DNA of 64,000 nt, from assembly GCF_004843545.1 (NCBI RefSeq), contig NZ_CP039457.1:586501-650500 (forward strand). Reading direction: 5' to 3'. Under the pieces are notes generated by a model. The model made no database searches, was not told the origin of the DNA, and worked only from the letters and a program-made list of their open reading frames with translations. Below, one piece after another: positions 26,077 through 32,919 of this stretch. The first letter of the stretch is position 1; each line of letters begins with the position of its first letter. The translations under genes and the position numbers were made by a program. The DNA is from Streptococcus pasteurianus. Lineage in GTDB: Bacteria; Bacillota; Bacilli; Lactobacillales; Streptococcaceae.

Positions 26077-27132
26077 ATGCACGAAAACTATATGGCACAG
26101 GCAATTGCAGCAGCTAAACAAGGCTTTAGGCAGATTTATACCAATCCCTTAGTTGGTGCGGTTATCGTTAAAAATGGTCGTGTGATTGCTCGTGGTGCGC
26201 ATTTGCAGTATGGTCACGAGCATGCTGAGAAAAATGCGATTTTGCATTGTGAAGTCCCTGAAGAACTAGCCAATTCAACTCTTTATGTGACTCTGGAACC
26301 TTGTCATCATACTGGGAAGCAGCCGCCTTGTACGCAGGCGATTGTTGAAGCAGGCATTAAAAAGGTTGTTGTTGGACAGCTTGACCCCAATCCTTTGGTT
26401 GCTGGAAAAGGTTTAGAATTCTTGAAAAGTCAAGGAATTGAGGTTGTCACACAAGTTTTGGAAAATGAGGCACGCGCACTTAATCCGCATTATAATTTTT
26501 ACCATGAATACAAGCGCCCTTACGTGGTTTTGAAACAAGCGGTGAGTTTGGATGGGAAAATTGCGGTGCTTGGCAAACGAACTGCCTTGACCAATGATGA
26601 AACCAACCGTTTTGTTCATGATGAGCGAGATGATTACCAAGCCATTTTGGTTGGTGCTGACACAGTTTTGATTGATAACCCACAATTATTGGGCGCTGGG
26701 ACGAGTTTGTATCCGCCAGTACGCGTGATTTTGGACGAAACAGGGCGCATTTTTGACAAACGAGAGCTACAAATTTTTAAAAATCAATCAGCGCCAGTTT
26801 ACATTTTTAGTAGGCGACAAGTTGCGAATTTGCCTGCGCATATCACGGTTATAGCCTTATCTAATTTTTCCATTGCTAACATTTTGCAGGCGCTTTATGA
26901 GAAAAAGATTCAGTCTGTTTATGTCGAGGGCGGAGCGCAGGTTCATGATGCATTTTTAGCGAGCGATTTATGGGATGAGCTCATTTCTTACGTGACCCCT
27001 AAGGTGATTGGTGGCAATGGCAGAGCTGCTATGGCAAGTTCTCGTCAGGTTGAACAAGTTTACGATTTGCAGGATTTTTCAGTTCAAACAATTGGCACTA
27101 ATCTACGTTTGTCAGTCAAAAGGAGGTTGTGA
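26077..27132 (+). CDS. ribD: Riboflavin-specific deaminase/reductase
   Basis: Bifunctional enzyme for the second and third steps of riboflavin synthesis. 351 residues. N-terminal cytidine-deaminase-like domain with zinc motifs HAEKNAI near residue 49 and EPCHHTGKQPPCTQAI near 74; C-terminal reductase domain from about 145 (KRPYVVLKQAVSLDGKIA, ILVGADTVLIDNPQL, SVYVEGGAQVHDAF). Start at 26077 with AAAGGAGG. First gene of ribDEAH. Confidence 0.96.
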   Translation: MHENYMAQAIAAAKQGFRQIYTNPLVGAVIVKNGRVIARGAHLQYGHEHAEKNAILHCEVPEELANSTLYVTLEPCHHTGKQPPCTQAIVEAGIKKVVVGQLDPNPLVAGKGLEFLKSQGIEVVTQVLENEARALNPHYNFYHEYKRPYVVLKQAVSLDGKIAVLGKRTALTNDETNRFVHDERDDYQAILVGADTVLIDNPQLLGAGTSLYPPVRVILDETGRIFDKRELQIFKNQSAPVYIFSRRQVANLPAHITVIALSNFSIANILQALYEKKIQSVYVEGGAQVHDAFLASDLWDELISYVTPKVIGGNGRAAMASSRQVEQVYDLQDFSVQTIGTNLRLSVKRRL

Positions 27133-27734
27133 TGTTTACAGGATTAATTCAAGAACAAGGGCGTATCAGCCGAATCGTCAAACAGCAACACAGTATCAAA
27201 TTAACTTGCAAAGCTTCACGAAAATTATTAGCGGATTACAAAGTCGGTGATAGTATGGCAATCAATGGGGTTTGTCTGACTTGTGTGGCTAAAGCAGGTG
27301 ATACGTTTACGGTGGATATTATGCCAGAGACTTTTAAGCGCACTATTTTTTCAGAATGTCGTATCGGTGATTTGGTGAATCTTGAGCTGGCTATGGCTGC
27401 TAATGCACGTTTTGAAGGGCACCTTGTGACGGGGCACGTTGATAGTGTCGCAACTCTCATCCAAAAACACAGCGATGAAAATGCTATCGTGCTCAGCTTT
27501 GCTATTTCCCAAAAACTCGCAGGGCAAATCGTGGGGCAGGGCTCAATCGCAGTCAATGGGGTTAGTCTGACGGTGGTGTCGGTGACGTCTGGGCAATTTA
27601 GCGTGTCGCTGATTCCGCATACGGCGAAAGAAACTAACTTGGCTCGACTCAAAAAAGGCGATAAGGTCAATATCGAGACGGATATTTTAGCCAAATACAT
27701 GCAAGCACAAGTTACAAAAATGGGAGGACAATAA
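27132..27734 (+). CDS. ribE: Riboflavin synthase, alpha subunit
   Basis: Dismutates two lumazine molecules to riboflavin. 200 residues made of two tandem lumazine-binding domains, each opening with MFTGLIQEQG-like and FEGHLVTGHVDSVA-like sequence; IAVNGVSLTVV near 141 repeats MAINGVCLTCV near 41. The ATG at 27132 overlaps the ribD TGA by one base, with AGGAGG at 27121. The C-terminal YMQ tail is normal. Confidence 0.95.
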   Translation: MFTGLIQEQGRISRIVKQQHSIKLTCKASRKLLADYKVGDSMAINGVCLTCVAKAGDTFTVDIMPETFKRTIFSECRIGDLVNLELAMAANARFEGHLVTGHVDSVATLIQKHSDENAIVLSFAISQKLAGQIVGQGSIAVNGVSLTVVSVTSGQFSVSLIPHTAKETNLARLKKGDKVNIETDILAKYMQAQVTKMGGQ

Positions 27735-28913
27735 ATGTTTAAGGATGTCGAAAAAGCTCTTGCTGATTTGAAAGCAGGAAAATTAATCGTGGTGGTTGAT
27801 GATGATGACCGCGAAGCAGAAGGGGATTTGGTTGGTTTAGCCGAATTGGCTAGCGCTGACAATGTGAACTTTATGACCAAGCACGCGCGTGGTTTGATTT
27901 GTGCGCCAGTAGCTAAAAGCATTGCTGAGCGTTTGGAACTTGTTCCTATGTCAGCAGAAAATACTGATGCGCATGGCACCGCCTTTACTATCAGCGTGGA
28001 CCATAAAGAAACCTCAACAGGTATTTCAGCCTTTGACCGTGCTAAGACCATTCAAACTTTGGCTGCTAAGGCTAGTAAAGCTAGTGATTTTCACCGACCT
28101 GGGCATATGTTTCCTTTGGTTGGACGAAGCGGCGGTGTTTTGCAACGGCGTGGGCATACAGAAGCTAGTCTTGATTTAGCACGTTTGGCTGGTAGCACAG
28201 AAGCAGCTTATATTTGCGAAATTTTAAAAGATGATGGCACCATGGCACGAAAAGCTGATTTGCACGCTTATGCTGAAAAATGGCATTTGACCATGATTGA
28301 AGTGGGAGATATCGCACGTTATGTGAGCTTTCAAGATAGCCCAAAGGTAACGTTACCGTCGGCTTATGGTGATTTTAAGCTTCGCTTGTTTGAAGATGAG
28401 AAAAAACGTGAGCACCTCTTGTTATCAAAAGGTGACCTGACGTCTGATGAACCACTATTAGTTCGTCTGCATTCGGAATGTTTGACAGGTGATATTTTTG
28501 GCTCTTTACGTTGTGATTGTGGTGAGCAGCTGCACGCAGCGATGAAGAAAATTGATAAGCTTGGATGCGGAGCGATTTTATACCTTCGCCAAGAAGGACG
28601 TGGTATTGGTCTTAAAAATAAGCTCAAAGCTTATCAGCTGCAAGAAAAAGGATTTGATACCTATGATGCCAATCTTGAGCTTGGTTTTGCGCCAGATGAG
28701 CGTGATTACCAGATTGCAGCAGACATATTGTCCTTTTTGAACATTAAACAAATTAAGCTGTTGACTAACAATCCTGATAAGCTAGAACAGCTTGAAAAAT
28801 CTGGTATCGAGATTGTCGAACGCTTACCGTTACAAATTCCAGCGCACGTTGAAAATCGTACTTACTTGCAAACCAAACAAGAAAAATTTCATCATTTATT
28901 ACACATCGTTTAA
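27735..28913 (+). CDS. ribBA: Bifunctional DHBP synthase / GTP cyclohydrolase II
   Basis: Supplies both riboflavin precursors. 392 residues. The N-terminal RibB half (1-200) has DDDDREAEGDL near 24, HGTAFTISVD near 80 and HRPGHMFPL near 118; the C-terminal RibA half has the zinc motif ECLTGDIFGSLRCDCGEQL near 245 and REGRGIGL near 286. It begins on the base after the ribE stop, with GGGAGGAC upstream. Confidence 0.96.
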   Translation: MFKDVEKALADLKAGKLIVVVDDDDREAEGDLVGLAELASADNVNFMTKHARGLICAPVAKSIAERLELVPMSAENTDAHGTAFTISVDHKETSTGISAFDRAKTIQTLAAKASKASDFHRPGHMFPLVGRSGGVLQRRGHTEASLDLARLAGSTEAAYICEILKDDGTMARKADLHAYAEKWHLTMIEVGDIARYVSFQDSPKVTLPSAYGDFKLRLFEDEKKREHLLLSKGDLTSDEPLLVRLHSECLTGDIFGSLRCDCGEQLHAAMKKIDKLGCGAILYLRQEGRGIGLKNKLKAYQLQEKGFDTYDANLELGFAPDERDYQIAADILSFLNIKQIKLLTNNPDKLEQLEKSGIEIVERLPLQIPAHVENRTYLQTKQEKFHHLLHIV

Positions 28914-28925
28914 GGAGAAAAAATC

Positions 28926-29387
28926 ATGACAACATTTGAAGGGAAATTTATTGGAAAAGATGTTAAAATCGCTATCGTCGTTGCACGCTTTAATGAATTT
29001 ATTACCTCGAAATTATTAGGTGGAGCAATGGACGGCTTGATTCGTAACGAAGTAGCTAAAGAAGCTATTGATGTTTACTGGGTTCCAGGTGCTTTTGAAA
29101 TTCCATTTATGACGAAAAAAATCGTTGCAAGTGGAAAATACGACGGTGTTATCACACTTGGCAGTGTTATTCGTGGGTCAACTAGTCACTACGATCTTGT
29201 TTGTAATGAAGTGGCAAAAGGTGTCGGGCAAATCAATCTCACAAGCGATATTCCAGTTATGTTTGGCGTGATTACGACAGAAGATATTGAGCAAGCCATC
29301 GAACGCTCAGGTTCAAAAGCAGGAAATAAAGGCAGCGAATGCGCACAAGGTGTGCTTGAAATGATTAACCTAGCAAAACAACTCTAA
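28926..29387 (+). CDS. ribH: 6,7-dimethyl-8-ribityllumazine synthase
   Basis: Forms lumazine from the two RibBA-derived precursors; usually a 60-mer or pentamer shell. 153 residues: [16 protein letters not shown] near 20, [10 protein letters not shown] near 56, [21 protein letters not shown] near 82 with the catalytic His, and [24 protein letters not shown] near 113. Start at 28926 with AAGGAG. Last gene of the operon, so the cell makes its own riboflavin. Confidence 0.96.
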   Translation: MTTFEGKFIGKDVKIAIVVARFNEFITSKLLGGAMDGLIRNEVAKEAIDVYWVPGAFEIPFMTKKIVASGKYDGVITLGSVIRGSTSHYDLVCNEVAKGVGQINLTSDIPVMFGVITTEDIEQAIERSGSKAGNKGSECAQGVLEMINLAKQL

Positions 29388-29409
29388 AACAAACGTGATA
29401 GATAGCAAA

Positions 29410-29437
29410 AAGCTGAGCAAGAACACTCAGCTATTTC
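29410..29437. terminator. Hairpin between ribH and the LysR remnant
   Basis: AGCTGAG/CTCAGCT stem with 8-base loop. The T tract is best on the minus strand (CTCAGCTTTTTGC), so it ends the LysR remnant and may also serve ribH. Confidence 0.6.
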
Positions 29438-29444
29438 GTCATTC

Positions 29445-30059
29445 TCATTTCAAATGTGCCCAGGCGGTTTGAATGGCGGTAATGTCCACTTTGAAGTGTG
29501 ATTTGTTTGTTTTCAGATAGGCAAGGTAAAAATCAATCTGTGCAGTTTCGTCGGTAATTGGCATTTCTAAACGGCGATTGTGTACTTGCCTTTCGCGCGT
29601 GAGCTGCGTAATATTGGTTGTGAAATACGGCAAACTCGAATAGCGCCTAATTTCATTGAAATCATCAACTTCAGCTTGGTAAATGAATTTCGCATTTGGA
29701 ATATTGTCCTCGATAATTCGTTGCCAAATGCCAATGTCGCGAAGAACCACGAAACTAAAACCAGCCATTTCTTGAAACGTCGTTTCGGTTTTATTAGCTG
29801 GGACAACTATGGCATCACTGTTAACACGTAAACTTTCCGTGCCGACATAAAGCGATTCGATGTCATCTGTTTGAATTTCTTGGTGCGTAAAAATGAGCTG
29901 ATAATCTTGAGACAGCAATTTAGCAATGACATCATTTTCCGAAAGCAAATTATTATCAATGCTAATATGCTCGGATGCCACATCTTCAGCAATGTAAAGC
30001 GGACCAGGGGCTACCGAACCTAATCGTATTTTTCCTGAGTGTTTCTCATTGTGGCACTT
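29445..30059 (-). pseudogene. LysR-family regulator remnant, effector domain only
   Basis: The minus-strand frame is open from 30059 to 29445 (about 205 codons). It reads SGKIRLGSVAPGPLYIAEDV and onward as a complete LysR substrate-binding domain, but the roughly 90-residue N-terminal helix-turn-helix is missing and the frame meets a stop at 30060-30062. A GTG at 29981 could start a 178-residue piece, but it would have no DNA-binding part. Upstream sequence changes abruptly into an unrelated plus-strand membrane-protein remnant, so a deletion or rearrangement joined two broken genes tail to middle. Confidence 0.75.
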
Positions 30060-30373
30060 TTACGTTATATGATATATCGAATACGACATCTTTAGTAGCT
30101 AATGACTTTAACAGTTCGGTAGCTCAAATTATTTATGGTGCTATTGTTATGCTCGTTTCTTTCACCAATGTCTAGATGTATTCAGAATTAACTAATGTTG
30201 TGACCACAAATGCAGCAGAAGCAGCTGCAAGAAGCTATTGTAATGAATGGATTGGCTTGGATATTGCTATAAAAGCCATTGGTATGCTATTGAGCATGAC
30301 CATTTTCTCGCAAGCCATGATGTGGGTTGTACTTTTTTACCGCTGTTATCATCGTCGTCTCAAGGTCAATTAA
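30060..30373 (+). pseudogene. Membrane-protein remnant with in-frame amber codon
   Basis: One reading frame runs through this stretch, interrupted only by TAG at 30173-30175. Before it: SLVANDFNSSVAQIIYGAIVM and SFTNV; after it: YSELTNVVTTNAAEAAARSY, then a long hydrophobic helix (IGLDIAIKAIGMLLSMTIFSQ) and a basic end (RCYHRRLKVN). No start codon of its own is clear, since the left end fuses into the LysR remnant. Family not recognised. Most likely the C-terminal part of a polytopic membrane protein that has decayed. Confidence 0.55.
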
Positions 30374-30379
30374 AAAAAC

Positions 30380-30394
30380 ACGCTACAAACGTGT
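30380..30394. repeat. Left 15-bp direct repeat (duplicated terminator half)
   Basis: ACGCTACAAACGTGT, identical to 30572-30586. Removing the 177-bp element plus one copy restores a single A-tailed and T-tailed terminator hairpin (stem AAAACACG/CGTGTTTT). Confidence 0.85.
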
Positions 30395-30571
30395 CAGAGC
30401 GTAGACAAACCCTCTCAACAGTATAAATATTGTAAATTTAGAGTGTATCTATCGATTTGAATAAACTCTTAGAAATGCTGATATAACGGTGTTCCTAAGG
30501 TTTTTTATTTTTTAACAAAAAGAAAAAAAGATTGAAGAAAAATATCCAAAATGGACTTTTTCTTCAATCTG
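30395..30571. mobile_element. 177-bp non-coding insertion element, copy A
   Basis: Starts CAGAGCGTAGAC and ends CTTCAATCTG. It is the reverse complement of 62590-62765 with three substitutions and one single-base gap (about 98% identity). The right end is a 42-base hairpin (14-bp perfect arms AGATTGAAGAAAAA/TTTTTCTTCAATCT). Only a 4-bp terminal match (CAGA/TCTG). No coding frame. Homology stops exactly at the flanking direct repeats, as expected of a MITE-like mobile element. Confidence 0.8.
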
Positions 30572-30586
30572 ACGCTACAAACGTGT
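30572..30586. repeat. Right 15-bp direct repeat
   Basis: Second copy of ACGCTACAAACGTGT, followed by a seven-T run; see 30380. Confidence 0.85.
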
Positions 30587-30595
30587 TTTTTTGTT

Positions 30596-31165
30596 TTATC
30601 TCTTAACTAAGAAAAGTTTTCCTTGTGTCGGAATGATAATAGTTAGCGCTAAAATAACAAAAATCAAGGTTAAAATCCCAGCTGTTCCATTAACGGTAAA
30701 TGAATACCAGTAAGGCGACATTCCTTTTGGCGCATAATTGCCCCAGAAAATAAAGCCAGCGACGAAGTGCCAGAAATAGCGAACAAAGACAGCTAAAACA
30801 GCACCACCTGTTGCGTAAAATAAAGCACGTCCTTTATTGTCCTTGACCAGAGCATTTTGAAAAGGAACGGTAAAAATCCCAGCTAATCCCATGGAAACAA
30901 AGGCAAGGATATATTCAATAAGTACTTGTGATAAAGCTAAATACCAAACTTTACCAAGGATAAAATGCAGCAAGCCCCAAATCAGTCCAGCTAATATGCC
31001 ATATTTTGTTCCTCGACGTAGTGCAAAGAGAACCAAGGGAATAGCTCCAAACGACGGTGTGAACCAGCTTGCAAAATCTGGAATATAAGATAAAGCCATG
31101 GCTAAAGCAGCTACCAAAGCTGTTTCAATCAAAGCAGACAGTTGAGAATTTTTTGACGACATCAT
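30596..31165 (-). CDS. thiT: Thiamine transporter S-component ThiT (ECF type)
   Basis: Substrate-binding membrane subunit that takes up thiamine with the shared ECF energising module (EcfAA'T, not in this window). 189 residues, six hydrophobic helices, and ThiT-type residues: Trp in FASWFTPSFGAIPLVLFALRRG near 32, GLIWGLLHFILGKVWYLALSQ near 60, and the conserved C-terminal FVRYFWHFVAGFIFWGNYAP near 127. Start is one of two adjacent ATG codons at 31165/31162. The ribosome site lies in a hairpin under a TPP riboswitch, which confirms the substrate. Confidence 0.95.
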   Translation of the reverse strand: MMSSKNSQLSALIETALVAALAMALSYIPDFASWFTPSFGAIPLVLFALRRGTKYGILAGLIWGLLHFILGKVWYLALSQVLIEYILAFVSMGLAGIFTVPFQNALVKDNKGRALFYATGGAVLAVFVRYFWHFVAGFIFWGNYAPKGMSPYWYSFTVNGTAGILTLIFVILALTIIIPTQGKLFLVKR

Positions 31166-31168
31166 TAA

Positions 31169-31195
31169 AAGCTCCTTTATTATACAAAGGAGCTT
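31169..31195 (-). promoter_or_regulatory. Hairpin that hides the thiT ribosome-binding site
   Basis: On the minus strand AAGCTCCTTT, a 7-base loop, AAAGGAGCTT: a 10-bp perfect stem holding the Shine-Dalgarno four bases before ATG. Probable translational expression platform of the TPP riboswitch. Confidence 0.75.
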
Positions 31196-31247
31196 AATTT
31201 TCTGATAATATGTGCAATGATATTCAAAACAAAGTTTAAAACGGTCA

Positions 31248-31333
31248 TGTCACAATCCCTACGCTCGTACTAACGAGATCAGGTTATCAGGATTTCGCAA
31301 ATGCGATCTCAGCCAGAGGCACTCCTTTGTGAA
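31248..31333 (-). ncRNA. TPP riboswitch (THI element)
   Basis: Minus strand reads GGAGTGCC...GGCTGAGATC, then CCTGATAACCTGATCT and GAGCGTAGGGA, the conserved TPP aptamer blocks, 80 bases before thiT. With TPP bound, thiT translation should fall. Confidence 0.93.
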
Positions 31334-31346
31334 TCTAATCACCTAT

Positions 31347-31376
31347 AGTCTAGCATGGAAGATAGTTTCTTGTCAA
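31347..31376 (-). promoter_or_regulatory. thiT promoter
   Basis: Minus strand TTGACA (31376-31371), 18-base spacer, TAGACT (31352-31347), directly before the TPP aptamer. Confidence 0.6.
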
Positions 31377-31430
31377 GATTAGTTTTCATGTTTTTTAAAA
31401 GTTATCACACATTTTCAAAATTAGTTCAGA

Positions 31431-32393
31431 CTAGAGACCATAATTGTAATCGTCATCTTGCATGGCTTCAACAGAACCAAGGAGATAACCATTTCCGACC
31501 TGACTAAAGAAGTCGTGATTAGACGTTCCTGTTGAAATACCGTTCATAACAATAGGGTTAACGTCATTAGCAGTATCTGGGAAAAGAGGATCTTGCCCTA
31601 GATTCATCAGAGCTTTATTGGCATTGTAGCGTAAGAATGTCAATACTTCATCAGTCCAACCAACACCGTCATACAGCGATTTGGTATAATTTTCCTCATT
31701 TTCGTAAAGTTGATAAAGTAAATCATACATCCACTCACGAAAATTGTCTTGTTCTTCTTCAGATAATTCATTGAAACCAAGTTGGAATTTATAGCCAATG
31801 TAAGTGCCATGAACAGATTCATCGCGGATAATCAATTTGATAATTTCAGCAACGTTTGCCAATTTATTATTGCCAAGATAATAAAGTGGTGTGAAAAAAC
31901 CTGAATAGAATAGGAAAGTTTCTAAGAAGGTAGAGGCAACTTTTTTTTGTAGTGCGTTTCCATTTTCATAAATATCATTGATGATTTTTGCCTTTTTTTG
32001 CAGGTAGTCATTGCTATTTGTCCATTCAAAAATGGCTTCAATTTCAGATTTTGTGTTAAGTGTTGAAAAAATCGATGAATAAGATTTGGCATGAACTGAC
32101 TCCATGAATTGAATGTTATTCAGAACAGCTTCCTCATGGGGGGTTCTGACGTCCGCACGAATCGCTTCGACGCCAGATTCAGATTGCATGGTATCTAGCA
32201 AAGTTAATCCGCCAAAGACTTTTCCGACAAGGTCTTTTTCCTCTGCTGACAATTTACGCCAATCATCAAGGTCATTTGATAACGGAATACGCGTATCAAG
32301 CCAAAATTGCTCCGTCAACTTTTCCCAAGTTGATTTATCAATGATGTCTTCAATCTCGTTCCAATTAATGGCTTCATAATAAGTTTGTGACAT
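31431..32393 (-). CDS. nrdF: Class Ib ribonucleotide reductase, beta subunit
   Basis: Holds the dimanganese/di-iron tyrosyl-radical cofactor that starts ribonucleotide reduction by NrdE. 320 residues. Metal ligands: Asp in DTMQSESGVEA near residue 66, Glu/His in QFMESVHAKSYSSIF near 98-101, Glu near 158 (TFLETFLFYSGFF) and RDESVHGTYIG near 190-195. Start ATG at 32393 with AGGAGAA. It is separated from nrdE by an unusual 526-base spacer. The maturation flavodoxin NrdI is not in this window. Confidence 0.95.
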   Translation of the reverse strand: MSQTYYEAINWNEIEDIIDKSTWEKLTEQFWLDTRIPLSNDLDDWRKLSAEEKDLVGKVFGGLTLLDTMQSESGVEAIRADVRTPHEEAVLNNIQFMESVHAKSYSSIFSTLNTKSEIEAIFEWTNSNDYLQKKAKIINDIYENGNALQKKVASTFLETFLFYSGFFTPLYYLGNNKLANVAEIIKLIIRDESVHGTYIGYKFQLGFNELSEEEQDNFREWMYDLLYQLYENEENYTKSLYDGVGWTDEVLTFLRYNANKALMNLGQDPLFPDTANDVNPIVMNGISTGTSNHDFFSQVGNGYLLGSVEAMQDDDYNYGL

Positions 32394-32919
32394 TTATATT
32401 CTCCTAAAAGTGATTAAGAAAGCCAGCCAAACGACTGGGATTTCAGAAATAGTATTTAAATTTTTAAGATTGTTTTTTTCATGGAGTAAGCTAACCTAGC
32501 AAGAGCAAGGTATTTTGCCAAGAGTGAAAGTTACCCCAATGCTAACACCTTTTTGAATTCCTAAGCGAAAGTAGTTACTGTTTGATTTTAGCTTTTGTAG
32601 AACAAGTATAAGTTTTTAAAAGATTACGCCATGTCATTATGACTTGCTAATAGTTGTTCGATAAAGTCACACCACATAATTAATCGATTTGATACTAGTT
32701 GATTAATGGAGTTGGTAAAGGAGTTAACCATTTCGCTATAACGTTTTACGTCTTGCTATTAGGTCCTTTAGGACCAATACGAGTATTGGAAAAGGTTACG
32801 ACACGTAATTAATCGACTCGATACTAGTCGATTAATGGAGTTAGTAAGTGAGTTAGCCATTCGCCATAGCGAATAGCGTAGTCTGACAGACGTTTTAACG
32901 TCTAGTCAGACTTACTCAG
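32394..32919. other. nrdE-nrdF spacer with two 129-bp-spaced hairpin repeats
   Basis: No gene seen. Two imperfect copies of a segment of about 70 bp begin near 32665 and 32794. Each holds a hairpin: TTAATCGATT-7-AGTTGATTAA (32680-32706) and TTAATCGACT-7-AGTCGATTAA (32809-32835), followed by ATGGAGTT-G/A-GTAA and CCATT-CG. Between them lie GGTCC-TTTA-GGACC and CCAATA-CGAG-TATTGG; after the second, ATTCGC-CATA-GCGAAT. A further strong stem, GTCTGAC/GTCAGAC with GACGTT/AACGTC inside (32881-32911), follows the nrdE stop but has no T tract. Confidence 0.75.

Noticed and set aside
25844..26152. 102-codon plus-strand frame before ribD
   Set aside because: It begins inside the FMN riboswitch and runs through both terminators into ribD in another frame.
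27236..28051. 271-codon minus-strand open frame across ribE and ribBA
   Set aside because: Fully antisense to two certain genes, low-complexity Ser/Thr-rich translation, no ribosome site: a shadow of codon usage.
32680..32835. CRISPR array or ARG-like repeat in the nrdE-nrdF spacer
   Set aside because: Only two imperfect copies with a 129-bp step and internal hairpins; no spacer pattern and no cas genes.
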